Source: Tatumella ptyseos ATCC 33301 (GTDB lineage: Bacteria; Pseudomonadota; Gammaproteobacteria; Enterobacterales; Enterobacteriaceae). From it: 64,000 nucleotides of DNA. The translations under genes and the position numbers were made by a program. This document shows, piece by piece, positions 29,793-39,392 of this stretch. Position 1 is the first letter of the stretch. Each line of letters begins with the position of its first letter. The notes beneath the pieces are model-generated. The model had not been told where the DNA came from and ran no database searches. It was given only the letters and a program-made list of their open reading frames with translations. Location: NCBI RefSeq assembly GCF_000735525.1, contig NZ_JMPR01000011.1, positions 1-64,000 of the forward strand, given 5' to 3'.

Positions 29793-31069
29793 CAGTGTGT
29801 CCGTGGCGGAAGGTGAGGTTCAAGGAGATCCACTAAGCGTTGCAAGGCCCCCTGATTCCTGCGTAAAACGTCAACAGCATGGTGGCCAAGGTAGCGGCGG
29901 TAATCATCATCCTGTAATAATTTACTGACTTCACTGGTCAGAGAGTCGGTATCCGTTACTGTCAGCATACCCTGAGCATCCTGCAGCTTGCTGCAGATAT
30001 CCTTAAAATTCCAGATATAAGGACCCATGATGACCGGAATAGCATGCGCCGCAGGTTCAAGGGGGTTATGACCGCCACGCTCGACCAGACTGCCGCCGAC
30101 AAAAGCCAGATCGGCAATACCGTATAGCAACATAAGCTCACCCATCGTATCGCCTATCACAACCCGGGTGCCGGCCGACGGTATTTCACCACTGCTACGG
30201 GTGATATAGCTGAGACCGGCTTTTTGCGTCAGGGAAACAGCCTCCGGAAAACGTTCAGGGTGACGGGGCACGAGGATCAGTAGCAAATCCGGGTACTGCC
30301 GGAGCAGACGCTGATGGCTATCCAGAATAATACTTTCCTCACCTTCGTGGGTGCTGGTGGCTATCCAGACCGGCCGACGCGGAGCCCATTGACGACGTAA
30401 GGTGACGGCCCTGGCAGCCAGTTCCGGCGTGACTGAAATATCAAATTTCAGGCTGCCGGTCACGGCCAGGTGACTGCGTTTCAGGCCCAGCGCAACAAAT
30501 CGTTCACCATCCTCAGCATTCTGGGCAGCAATAAGCGTAATACTACCCAGCAGGCGTTGCATAAAACGCCCCAGCTTCTGATAACCGCGGAACGAACGTT
30601 CAGATAATCGCGCATTCGCGATAACCAGCGGGATGTTCCGTTGGTGCAATATATGAATGAGTCCCGGCCAGAGCTCGGTTTCCATGATAATCATCAGCCG
30701 TGGTTTGGCGGTATTCAGAAAACGGTGCGTTGCTCCGGGTAAATCGTAGGGAAGATAGACATGACCGACATCTTTCCCAAAAGCCGACTGGGCACGCTCT
30801 GAGCCGGTAGGGGTCATGGTGGTCACCGTAATCGGAAGCGAGGGATAACGATGACGCAGTGCTCTGACCAGCGGTACGGCAGCCAGGGTCTCTCCGACAG
30901 ACACGGAATGCAGAACGATACCTTCCGGCCTGACTTTGCCTTCGCAAAACCCATAGCGTTCTGCCCAGCGTTTACGGTAGGCAGGTGCTTTTCGGCTACG
31001 AATAAGTAATTTAACCCATATAAAGGGTTGAATCAGATAAAGAATTGTCTGGTATAAACGCAACAACAT
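29792..31069 (-). CDS. waaA: 3-deoxy-D-manno-octulosonic acid transferase
   Basis: Transfers two Kdo residues from CMP-Kdo to lipid IVA at the inner membrane. The 425-aa product has an N-terminal membrane-associated helix ([18 protein letters not shown]), the catalytic region [15 protein letters not shown] and the C-terminal GT-B motif [19 protein letters not shown]. It is essential in most enterobacteria. A 131-bp gap separates it from wabG upstream. Confidence 0.96.
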
Positions 31070-31200
31070 TATATGAATTCGGCTTGGGATGTTACAGGTA
31101 TGGTAGCATAAATGTCAGTGAATAGGCATTTAACGCCGATGCTGAATAAGATGGAATAATCTCTGTTTTCCGGGCCATGCAGACCCGGAAAAGTCAGTTA

Positions 31201-32328
31201 TCATGATAATAAAGTCTCATAAAGACGAAATAACTGTTCTGATAAATGTTCAGGCGTATAAGGGAGTATCGTTTCCCGCGCATGTCGTCCCATGTCCGAG
31301 TGCAAAGCCTGTAGGGGAAGTTGCCCGATAGCCTTAGTCATCCCGGGAATATCCAGGGCATCGGTGACAAAACCATTATGTCCTGATTGTATAAATTCAG
31401 AACCGCCACAGTGGGTACTGGTGATCACCGGTAATCCGCAAGCCATAGCTTCCAATATCACGTTCGGAAACGGATCGTAGAGTGTAGGCAGAAGTAATCC
31501 GTCGGCCAGCTGGTAAAAAGGTAATGTCTGAGGTTGCATACCTGCAAAATGCACCCGCTGCTCACATCCCAGCGAACGTGCAAGCTGGCGATAGCGTTGC
31601 TCCATTTTATCTCTGCCCACTACCAGTAAATGACTCCCGGTGGCAGAAATGGCTTCAATGGCTGCTTTAAGTCCCTTTCTTTCGAAGCCGGAACCGACAA
31701 AAATCAGACAATGCGCCTGTAACGGAATATTGTGTTGCTGGCGTAGTTGTTGACGTGTTTCTTCATCTGCCGGCCGGAATTTCTGATGATCGATAGCGTT
31801 ATAAATGACATGGATTTTTTCTGGCGGGACCGCAAAGTCTTCAATGATTTCCTGCTTCACCATCGCGGCATTACAGATGACTGCTTTGAGATGTGGTGAG
31901 GTGTACATTTCATGTTCCGCCTGCATGACGTACCGGTGGTAGCGGTCGCCCATTAACTGGCGCTGTTTCCAACCCGACAGGATACGTGAACGCTGCAGTA
32001 ACCAGCGGCGATGTACGCCATCGCCGGCACGGTAAATATCGCAACCGGCAATACGTTCATGGCTTTGAACAATATCGAATGCCTGTTTTTGCCAGAGCTT
32101 CCTGGCGGCACTGGCGAACCCTCGTTCCCGGCTGATGCGTCCCCATTTTATGGGGTCACACAGATGAATTTTCCAGTCAGGATCTGCATCTCCCTGCCAC
32201 TGGCGGGTAATGACGTTGAGCTCCATCTCTTTATGATTTAATGCTTCAAGGGCCCTGGAGATAAACCGTTCGGCACCGCCATCCGGGCGATATTTCTGAC
32301 GGACGATGGCCAGACGTATTTTTTTCAT
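31201..32328 (-). CDS. wabG: LPS core glycosyltransferase WabG (galacturonosyltransferase type)
   Basis: A 375-aa family 4 (GT-B) enzyme. Its N-terminus RLAIVRQKYRPDGGAERF, the block GDGVHRRWLLQRSRIL and the C-terminal LPTLYDPFPNVILEAMACG match what I recall of Klebsiella WabG, which adds galacturonic acid to heptose II. It overlaps waaQ by 4 nt (ATGA). In a core of this kind GalA replaces phosphate on heptose II as a source of negative charge. The specificity is inferred from the family. Confidence 0.78.
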   Translation of the reverse strand: MKKIRLAIVRQKYRPDGGAERFISRALEALNHKEMELNVITRQWQGDADPDWKIHLCDPIKWGRISRERGFASAARKLWQKQAFDIVQSHERIAGCDIYRAGDGVHRRWLLQRSRILSGWKQRQLMGDRYHRYVMQAEHEMYTSPHLKAVICNAAMVKQEIIEDFAVPPEKIHVIYNAIDHQKFRPADEETRQQLRQQHNIPLQAHCLIFVGSGFERKGLKAAIEAISATGSHLLVVGRDKMEQRYRQLARSLGCEQRVHFAGMQPQTLPFYQLADGLLLPTLYDPFPNVILEAMACGLPVITSTHCGGSEFIQSGHNGFVTDALDIPGMTKAIGQLPLQALHSDMGRHARETILPYTPEHLSEQLFRLYETLLS

Positions 32329-33431
32329 TTCAGTAGATCCCGTGCTGCAGTGAGCACTGTTTCAACCGGAATTAAATCCAGATAGCGTTTAGTCGTGTTG
32401 GTTTGAATGTTATCCGGGTCAGGTAACGCACCAAAATTTCCGGCCCAAATCGTTTCCCCTTTTCCTTCCCAGGGGTGCCAGAATGTCAGCTTGGAGGGGC
32501 CAAACAAAGCGACATAAGGCGTATTCAGGGCGGCGGCCATATGCATCGGCACAGAGTCGACACCGATAAAGAGTTCGGCCTGATCGATTAACGCGGCTAA
32601 TTGGGGGAGAGTCATTTTTCCTGCCAGAGAAACAATATGCTCACCGTGGCTGAGTGACTGTATGTTGCCTGCCATCTCAGTTTCTGCCTGATCGGGGCCG
32701 GATGTCAGGACAATCGAATAGCCGTCAGCGGCCAGTTGTGTGATCAGTGCCGCCATTTTTTCGTCCGTCCAGCATTTAAAAAACCATCGGGATGACGGGT
32801 GTACCACAATGTACCGGCCGGTAATCAGCCTCTGTTTCAGCAATTGACGTATGGTATCTGCATCGGCTGGCAGATAGCTCATGGTAACTTCACTGCGGAT
32901 ATCCGGCAGCGCAAGAGGATCCAACAGGGAAAGATTTTGTTCAACCGTATGCATCGTAGCGTGCCCGGAGACCGGGACCAATTGCGAGTGGCAGAATCGC
33001 CACATTGCACCCTTCCGTTTAGGATAATCAAATCCTAAACGTTGTTTAGCCCCGGTAAAGCGAGTAATCAATGCACTACGCCATTGGTCAGCCAGATTAA
33101 TGACTAAGTCATAATGCTGTGCTCTGAGTGTACGTAATAAACGCCATTCCCGGGAGATATGACGCAATGGCCCCAGCTTTTTCCAGGCCCTGTCGATGGA
33201 AAAACACTGATTGATAAGCGGGTTATTGATCAGCATAGCCTCTGTTTCTTTGTACAGAAGAACATCGATCCTGGCCCCGGGATAATTGGCATTGAGAGTT
33301 CTGATCACCGGAGTCGTCAATAACATATCACCATGATGGCGAAATTTAATAATCAGTATACTTTTAGGTGGAGGGGATGGTGCCGGCGTATGACTCATAC
33401 CTGTCGCTTTTCTTAAATTAAAAAATCCCAT
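32325..33431 (-). CDS. waaQ: LPS heptosyltransferase III WaaQ
   Basis: A family 9 glycosyltransferase adding heptose III to the inner core. Signature segments are SILIIKFRHHGDMLLTTPVI (about residues 24-43), HPSSRWFFKCW, and the C-terminal GVDSVPMHMAAALNTPYVALFGPS. The 368-aa frame starts at 33431, preceded by AAAGG; an internal ATG at 33398 gives 357 aa and is also possible. First gene of the waaQ-wabG pair. Confidence 0.9.
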   Translation of the reverse strand: MGFFNLRKATGMSHTPAPSPPPKSILIIKFRHHGDMLLTTPVIRTLNANYPGARIDVLLYKETEAMLINNPLINQCFSIDRAWKKLGPLRHISREWRLLRTLRAQHYDLVINLADQWRSALITRFTGAKQRLGFDYPKRKGAMWRFCHSQLVPVSGHATMHTVEQNLSLLDPLALPDIRSEVTMSYLPADADTIRQLLKQRLITGRYIVVHPSSRWFFKCWTDEKMAALITQLAADGYSIVLTSGPDQAETEMAGNIQSLSHGEHIVSLAGKMTLPQLAALIDQAELFIGVDSVPMHMAAALNTPYVALFGPSKLTFWHPWEGKGETIWAGNFGALPDPDNIQTNTTKRYLDLIPVETVLTAARDLLK

Positions 33432-33946
33432 TGAGGGCCTTTGCCTGATAACCCGGGTCGAATCTCTGCATGTCGCAGCATTCGACCCATTATCCCGCCA
33501 TTAGTTCGCCAAAACTCACCTCAGGCGCAGGATAAGATCATCCACAGAATAACGAATAATTTTTGATAAACGACACTGTATCAAATAAATATGACAGCAG
33601 GGGAATGTTGCGGGAAAAATCCTGTTACCGCTGATGAATCATAACGCTTTATCGGCAGATTCTGTCAGTGTTAGCATCATGTACGCATGGATAAGAAGAG
33701 TTACCGCTCCGTTATTCAGATGGAGTGCTTAATGTTCCCGGAAATCATCGCACGAAAGATATCTGTCGGCCGGGGAAGGGGTAGTATTATTTTCAGCTTT
33801 ATTCCATCATGTGAGGCACATGCTTCCCAACGGGAAATTTTCCGCTATTTCCTTCGGGTCCCGTGTTTTCAAAAGATTAGAATTTTCTTTTGATTTATAT
33901 GGGTTTTTTATAGTGATATTTGATTGTCAGGGATGAGCCAGTCAAA
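33432..33946. other. Intergenic region within the LPS locus
   Basis: This 515-bp divergent region between waaQ and a family 9 glycosyltransferase holds no gene I can support. I looked for a JUMPstart/ops element (GGCGGTAGCGTG-like) and did not find one. A short reading frame at 33687-33893 has no similarity I recognise. Promoters for both operons should lie here. Confidence 0.5.
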
Positions 33947-35056
33947 ATGAGAGAAACAAAGAAAAATAAAATCAGGCTGGTGAACGCCTGGTTAAGTCTT
34001 TTCCATCGTAATACCGCAAGCTCAGAAGAGAAGGCTGCACAACTTTCCTGCAGGGAGTTCCGTTCAATTCTGGTGTATTCAACAACCGCCCTTGGCGATT
34101 ACATGTTTAATACACCCGCATTAAGGGCAATCCGCCGGCGTTATCCTGATGCCAGAATCACCCTGGTCGCTCACCCTAAATATGCGCAATTGCTGAAAGA
34201 GCGGGAATTCTATGATGATGTAGTGTTCTGGAACAATAAGATAGGCACCCTGGCGAGGGTGATTCGCGAGGCTAAAGCGTTCTCTCCTGAGCTGGCCATC
34301 ATGCTGCATTCACATATTCCTTACGACATTCTCAGCGCAGCGATGGTGGGTTGCCGTTATCTGGTGCGTGACAATTACGGTAAAGATATCGGGGAACTAT
34401 CACGCTGGCTGGTTTATGGCGTGGATCAATGTGAAGGGCATATTATCGGACGAAAAATGCAGCTGGTATCGGCTCTGGGATGCGATATCTCTGATGTCGA
34501 TATGGCTCCGCCTTGTGCTTATATTCCGCAGCCAAAATCATCGTCAGTCTTCCGGGTCGGCTTTCAGCTGGGAGCCTCTACACGCATCCGGTGCTGGCCA
34601 CCCGCGTATTTTGCAGAACTGGCCGGAAATATTTTACGTGAGTTCCCGGGGAGTGAGATCGTTCTTATCGGGTCGCCCGCGGAGGCTGATCTGGCCCGGC
34701 AAGTGATGGGATCTTGTTCACCGTCAGTCAGGGAGTCTGTGACCAGTTTTGTCGGAAAAACAACCTTACCTGAACTACTGGGGGTTATCTCCTCAATGGA
34801 CATGCTGGTAACCGGTGATACCGGGCCTCTGCATTTGGCTATCGCCCTGAAAGTACCGACATTGAGCCTGTTTGTGACGGAATCACCTGAAAACAGTGGC
34901 CCCTATCAGGACCGCCATTTACATCGTTGTATTTATCTGCCTGCCACTGACCCACGGGTCACAGATAACGACGTGCCGCTGAAGGCGATTTCTGTTGCGA
35001 CGGTATTCGCCGGACTGTCAGAAATGAAGATATCCCTGTCACTTCCTCAGCCGTAA
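33947..35056 (+). CDS. Family 9 glycosyltransferase (heptosyltransferase-like)
   Basis: A product of about 369 aa from the ATG at 33947, which follows AGGGATG; a TTG nine codons earlier is less likely. It carries ILVYSTTALGDYMFNTPALRAIRRRYP, VGFQLGAS and the ADP-heptose-site-like VTGDTGPLHLAIALKVPTLSLF. It resembles ADP-heptose:LPS heptosyltransferases, so it may add a further heptose to the outer core. It is on the opposite strand to waaQ-wabG, which suggests separate acquisition. Confidence 0.8.
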   Translation: MRETKKNKIRLVNAWLSLFHRNTASSEEKAAQLSCREFRSILVYSTTALGDYMFNTPALRAIRRRYPDARITLVAHPKYAQLLKEREFYDDVVFWNNKIGTLARVIREAKAFSPELAIMLHSHIPYDILSAAMVGCRYLVRDNYGKDIGELSRWLVYGVDQCEGHIIGRKMQLVSALGCDISDVDMAPPCAYIPQPKSSSVFRVGFQLGASTRIRCWPPAYFAELAGNILREFPGSEIVLIGSPAEADLARQVMGSCSPSVRESVTSFVGKTTLPELLGVISSMDMLVTGDTGPLHLAIALKVPTLSLFVTESPENSGPYQDRHLHRCIYLPATDPRVTDNDVPLKAISVATVFAGLSEMKISLSLPQP

Positions 35057-35086
35057 TAATCAGGCCCCCTTATCAGGACAGGGGGC

Positions 35087-36193
35087 TTACTGATTAATCA
35101 GTGCGATATATTGACGACAAACAGAGTCGAGTTGATACACAGACAATGATGTGTCACTCAGGGGGATGGGATGGCTGTCGATAAATTTGATTTTCTCTGC
35201 CAGTGATTCCGGTGTCAGATCCGAAAGTCCGGCCGCTAACGGACCGGTTAATATTTCTGCCGGTCCGCCTGCACAGCGCGTACTGACTACCTGAGTACCG
35301 CAGATCAGTGCCTCTGCTAATACATTACCAAAACCTTCGCTGTCTGAACTCAGGACAAGCATCCTGGCATTTTTTATCCATCGATACGGATTACTGTCGA
35401 ATCCCCGGAATATCACCTTGTCAGTAATACGGAGTTCCCCGGCCAGTACCTGAAGCTTTCTTTTACTCTCTTCACTGCCTTCGCCGAGTAATACCAAAGG
35501 GCAGGTCAGGCCGCTCAGTGCATAGGCCCGTAACAGACGATCGTGACGTTTTACGGCATGGAAACGCCCGATATGTAGCAGATAACTTTTGGGCGGATAA
35601 GGTACAGGCTCAACCGCAGCGTTTTTGATAGCGGCGAAGTCAAAGGGATTAAAGATAACGGTTTGCTCTGCCGGAACGACAGAGAACTGCCGACAAAGAT
35701 CGTCTGTCACATAGCGGGAGACGCCAATAATCTTTCTGTGGTGATATACACGGTGTATTTTCCTGGCTTTCAGCCAGCGCGAGGCCCCGGTACGGTGCCC
35801 GAGATAAGACGATGAAAAGACGCCATGCAGGCAGAACCAGGTTTTACTGGCAGCAATCTTTCGGCTGCGTCGGACAATTCGGTCTGTTTTATGCAGATGG
35901 GACAGAATCAGATCTGCGGGGCCCCGTTCGGCCGTGAGTTTACTGAATGTGTCATCAAGCTGGCGGGCACGACGGGACAGCTCTGTCAGTTTGCGCCAGG
36001 GGACTTTCGAGGTATCTTCAACCACCCGGTAATCCAGTCCATCGGGTAATGTGTAATTACAAACATCGCGCAGAGAAATCAGTGAGACCCGGTGTCCTTG
36101 TGTAATAAACCCCTGCGCCAGCGTTAAAACCACTTTTTCAGCACCGCCGCCTGGCAGACCATCAATAATCATTATGATATGATGTTGTGACAT
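35087..36193 (-). CDS. Family 4 glycosyltransferase (WabH-like)
   Basis: A 368-aa GT-B enzyme with IDGLPGGGAEKVVLTLAQG at the N-terminus and the donor-site block LVLSSDSEGFGNVLAEALICG near residue 285. It resembles outer-core transferases such as WabH of Klebsiella, which adds GlcNAc, but I cannot assign specificity. It is divergent from the deacetylase gene at 36343; in Klebsiella-type cores GlcNAc addition is followed by deacetylation, so the two may act together. Confidence 0.8.
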   Translation of the reverse strand: MSQHHIIMIIDGLPGGGAEKVVLTLAQGFITQGHRVSLISLRDVCNYTLPDGLDYRVVEDTSKVPWRKLTELSRRARQLDDTFSKLTAERGPADLILSHLHKTDRIVRRSRKIAASKTWFCLHGVFSSSYLGHRTGASRWLKARKIHRVYHHRKIIGVSRYVTDDLCRQFSVVPAEQTVIFNPFDFAAIKNAAVEPVPYPPKSYLLHIGRFHAVKRHDRLLRAYALSGLTCPLVLLGEGSEESKRKLQVLAGELRITDKVIFRGFDSNPYRWIKNARMLVLSSDSEGFGNVLAEALICGTQVVSTRCAGGPAEILTGPLAAGLSDLTPESLAEKIKFIDSHPIPLSDTSLSVYQLDSVCRQYIALINQ

Positions 36194-36342
36194 TGTTTAT
36201 ATCCTTCTGTGGGAACGTGCGGTTATCGAAAACGGATAAAGAGGATCTTTCTCCCGTTCAGTGACGAAAAACCGGCCGGAATCTCCTGTGAGCGTATGCA
36301 AAAATACCAGAAAAACTGCCTGGTAAACATCAGAGATAATTC

Positions 36343-37314
36343 ATGAGCAGACCTGCTTTTCTCATCACCATCGATACCGAAGGTGATAATCTGTGGCAAA
36401 ATCATCGGATAATAGCCACGGAAAACACCCGCTTCCTCTCCCGTTTTCAGCAACTCTGTGAGAAATACCAGTTCAAACCTACCTGGCTTACGAACTATGA
36501 GATGGCGAAAGACCCGGCGTATGTGGAATTTGCCAGTGATGTCATTGCAAGAAATCAGGGGGAAGTAGGGATGCATTTGCATGCCTGGAACAGCCCTCCG
36601 GAATATCCGCTGACCGATGATGACTGGAAATGGCAGCCTTATATGATCGAATATCCGGATGATATTCTGGAGGCCAAAGTCCGCTTCATGACAGAGTTAC
36701 TTGAAGAGTCTTTCGGGGTTCCGATGAAAAGTCATCGGGCCGGACGCTGGGCATTTGACGAGCGTTATGCGGCCGTCCTGACCCGACTGGGTTACTGTGT
36801 TGACTGTTCCGTGACGCCGCGTGTGAATTGGCAGTTTACTGCCGGAGCCCCTCAGGGCAATGGCGGGACAAATTACACCGGATTTCCGCGTGAAGCCTAT
36901 TTTATTGATCCTCAGGATATTTCCAAAGCAGGCCCGGGAACATTGTTAGAAATACCGATGAGTACGGACTATAAGTATTCTCCGGGGGTCCGGCGTATTA
37001 AACAGGGAATTGATAAGCTCCGGGGCCGACGGCGTTCTCCGGCTGTTTATTGGTTGCGGCCTTCCAGAGATAATCTCAGTGCTATGAAACGGGTGGTTGA
37101 GCGTAATCTGGCATCGGGCAGTGATTATGTAGAATTTATGCTGCATTCCTCTGAATTTATGCCTGGCGGTAGCCCGACGTTTAAGACAGCGGCGGATATC
37201 GAAACCCTGTATGAAAACCTCGAACAACTGTTTGCCTGGCTGCAGCCGCAGACCAGCGGGATGACACTGTTTGAGTATTATATCGACAGGACGCAGAGGG
37301 CGAAAAACTCTTAG
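36343..37314 (+). CDS. Polysaccharide deacetylase family protein of the LPS locus
   Basis: A 323-aa cytoplasmic protein without a signal peptide. It has a NodB-like fold: the early Asp motif FLITIDTEGDN (residues 6-16), a His motif VGMHLHAWN (about 78) and KSHRAGRWAFDE (about 128-139). It resembles WalW-type deacetylases encoded in LPS core loci of several enterobacteria. Its likely job is N-deacetylation of a HexNAc in the core, by inference from context. Divergent from the WabH-like gene. Confidence 0.72.
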   Translation: MSRPAFLITIDTEGDNLWQNHRIIATENTRFLSRFQQLCEKYQFKPTWLTNYEMAKDPAYVEFASDVIARNQGEVGMHLHAWNSPPEYPLTDDDWKWQPYMIEYPDDILEAKVRFMTELLEESFGVPMKSHRAGRWAFDERYAAVLTRLGYCVDCSVTPRVNWQFTAGAPQGNGGTNYTGFPREAYFIDPQDISKAGPGTLLEIPMSTDYKYSPGVRRIKQGIDKLRGRRRSPAVYWLRPSRDNLSAMKRVVERNLASGSDYVEFMLHSSEFMPGGSPTFKTAADIETLYENLEQLFAWLQPQTSGMTLFEYYIDRTQRAKNS

Positions 37315-37322
37315 TTTCCGGG

Positions 37323-38501
37323 TTATCTTCGCCCGATAACGGACTTATCAGGCGAAGACGATAAAGCATAACCGATCGGGAACCAGAACAGATACCAAAA
37401 CTCCTGCGGATTTCCGATGATAAACATTCCCTGCGTCGTATAAAAAAGCATGCTGAAAATCATGAGTATTGCACCACAGTGATCCCCGTGTTTAGAATTT
37501 TTCAACGCAATATTCAGGGGGTAAACCAGCAGAGAAAGCAGTAATCCGCCTCCGATAATACCGCCTTTGAGCAGTGCTCCGATATACAGGCTGTGAGTGG
37601 TATGTATATGCTCTCCGGAATAATTAATGAAGTTCAGCTGATAACCGAATCCGTTACCGATGATGTAGTGGTGGGAAAAAAGCTCAAGACTGTGCTTCCA
37701 GATACTGAAGCGTAAGAAAGATTGCGTATATGCCTCCTCTGCCCGTAACTGAATCAAAGTGACCAGCGTGGTAGTTTCAATAAAAATTGCTGATGAAATA
37801 ATTATTGCTAATGAAATAGTAATATTCTTGCGGGTCAGTCCCGGCAACCCCTTACCGATAAAGATCGCGATAATTAATGAAAGAAAAGGGCCCCTGCTTT
37901 GAGTCAGCAGGATAAAAAAAATGAACAGCATCATGCAGGGAAACAGTAATTTATTTTTTGTTTCCTGATAAAGTGATATTGATAATATTAATGCAATGCA
38001 GGCCAGTCCGGAAAGATCTATCACGTTTTCCGCTGTCGGATTATGGTTGGTTACCGGGCCACGGTTAAGGACTACCTGAAAATTTGATACCAGCAGCCAG
38101 GTAAATACAGCTGAAAACCCCAGGATAATCAGTCCCAGGGTCACCTTCCTGTCCGGTGAACTGAGGATCACCGCTGTCATGGTAATATAGAATAAGATAT
38201 AGAGGCTATGAGTCAGGGTCGCCGTGATATTACCCGGATTTTCCGACCAGAGGTTACTTAGTGAAAAGTAAAATAAAAAAACAGCGACAATCAGTAGTCC
38301 CCGGATGAGAACAGAGTTAGTCATCAAAGCATAGAAAGGCTTCTTGTTTACGATTAAATGGAAAATAAAAAGCAGAATTGACAGATGTAAAAGGTTATTG
38401 GTTTTTGTTGAACCATTAAAGATGGTGTTGAAAAATAAGAATCCGGTAAAAATAAAAGCATAAGGTATGAACATCCTTTTACTGTCTGAGAAAGAAATCA
38501 T
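37323..38501 (-). CDS. waaL: O-antigen ligase WaaL
   Basis: A polytopic inner-membrane protein (about 12 hydrophobic segments) that joins undecaprenyl-linked O antigen to the lipid A core on the periplasmic face. It shows the Wzy_C-type region LTQSRGPFLSLIIAI and a large periplasmic loop with YIIGNGFGYQL and HTTHSLYIGALLKGG. I chose the ATG at 38501 (MISFSDSKRM), 9 nt after AGGAAGG; the frame extends to 38540. It is the last gene of the hldD operon, overlapping the WaaZ-like gene. Confidence 0.85.
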   Translation of the reverse strand: MISFSDSKRMFIPYAFIFTGFLFFNTIFNGSTKTNNLLHLSILLFIFHLIVNKKPFYALMTNSVLIRGLLIVAVFLFYFSLSNLWSENPGNITATLTHSLYILFYITMTAVILSSPDRKVTLGLIILGFSAVFTWLLVSNFQVVLNRGPVTNHNPTAENVIDLSGLACIALILSISLYQETKNKLLFPCMMLFIFFILLTQSRGPFLSLIIAIFIGKGLPGLTRKNITISLAIIISSAIFIETTTLVTLIQLRAEEAYTQSFLRFSIWKHSLELFSHHYIIGNGFGYQLNFINYSGEHIHTTHSLYIGALLKGGIIGGGLLLSLLVYPLNIALKNSKHGDHCGAILMIFSMLFYTTQGMFIIGNPQEFWYLFWFPIGYALSSSPDKSVIGRR

Positions 38502-39387
38502 TCCCATTTTCCTTCCTAAAAATAGAATCAGGTATTGCACTCTGAGGCGATAAATTGATGACTTTCACTCCATTTTTTCTTAATATTTCACTGGCAAGTT
38601 TAAAGGAGGGGATTATCGTACTTTCCAGGAAGTCATCCAGTAGTGTCGGAAGTTTATCCTGACTATCTTCATAAAATCTGGGTCGGTTGAAGTTATTCAT
38701 ATCCAGACCGATAATATATATCTTTTCAAAGCCACAGAAAAATAATATCTGTAATCCCCAGTAAACGACAGTGGCGGCATCTGCAATTCCGTGTCTTATG
38801 TCGCTATTGAATGCAATATCTTCTCTCTCATTACTATAAAGGATCCCTGGCGGTGGCCGCAGGGTATGTCTGATATTCTTTATAGGGACAAAAGGTTCGT
38901 AAATCTTGTAACTGATATCTTCTATCGGGATTAATGTACACTTTATTTGTTCGCGCCCGAAGTTATCAACTATATTAATGATTCCGTGCACCGTGGTGAA
39001 CAACTTTATGGCTGGATCTGCAATGATATTCTGTACTATCTGCGGTCTGTCGTTAAAGAAACCCATATCGACAATGATGTAAAAACAGAAATTAACTTTT
39101 TTATTCAGATGATACGCCCCGTTAACCCCCATTGCCGGAATGGAGGGGAACAGGTCAAAATTGAGTGAGTTTACCGATGGCCCTGTCGCAGAAAGCAGTA
39201 TTTCACCCTGATACCGGGAGGCGAACTCAGACAGTCCGGTAACCGGAATCTGCTGCTGCTTGTAGGAAACCGAGATGATCTCCCCGGTGCCGGCCCGGCG
39301 TATTTTAACAAAAGGCCAAAGCGTTTCATTATGCCGGAGGGATCTTGGGTGAGAATAACGGTATAGCTGCTTATAGAAAGAGCCCAT
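38479..39387 (-). CDS. WaaZ/RfaZ-like LPS core biosynthesis protein
   Basis: A 302-aa protein lacking membrane helices. ILLSATGPSVNSLN, then MGVNGAYHL and FYIIVDMGFF, and later YIIGLDMNNFNRPRFYED and INLSPQSAIPDSIF, follow the pattern of E. coli WaaZ, a Kdo III transferase. The GPS motif is also shared with family 42 and MptE-like proteins. It lies between waaC and waaL in a five-gene operon, supporting a core-modifying role. The exact sugar is unknown. Confidence 0.6.
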   Translation of the reverse strand: MGSFYKQLYRYSHPRSLRHNETLWPFVKIRRAGTGEIISVSYKQQQIPVTGLSEFASRYQGEILLSATGPSVNSLNFDLFPSIPAMGVNGAYHLNKKVNFCFYIIVDMGFFNDRPQIVQNIIADPAIKLFTTVHGIINIVDNFGREQIKCTLIPIEDISYKIYEPFVPIKNIRHTLRPPPGILYSNEREDIAFNSDIRHGIADAATVVYWGLQILFFCGFEKIYIIGLDMNNFNRPRFYEDSQDKLPTLLDDFLESTIIPSFKLASEILRKNGVKVINLSPQSAIPDSIFRKENGNDFFLRQ

Positions 39388-39392
39388 CTTTT

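Noticed and set aside
33687-33893. Short reading frame in the waaQ-glycosyltransferase gap
   Set aside because: It lacks recognisable motifs and a good start signal, so it is treated as intergenic.
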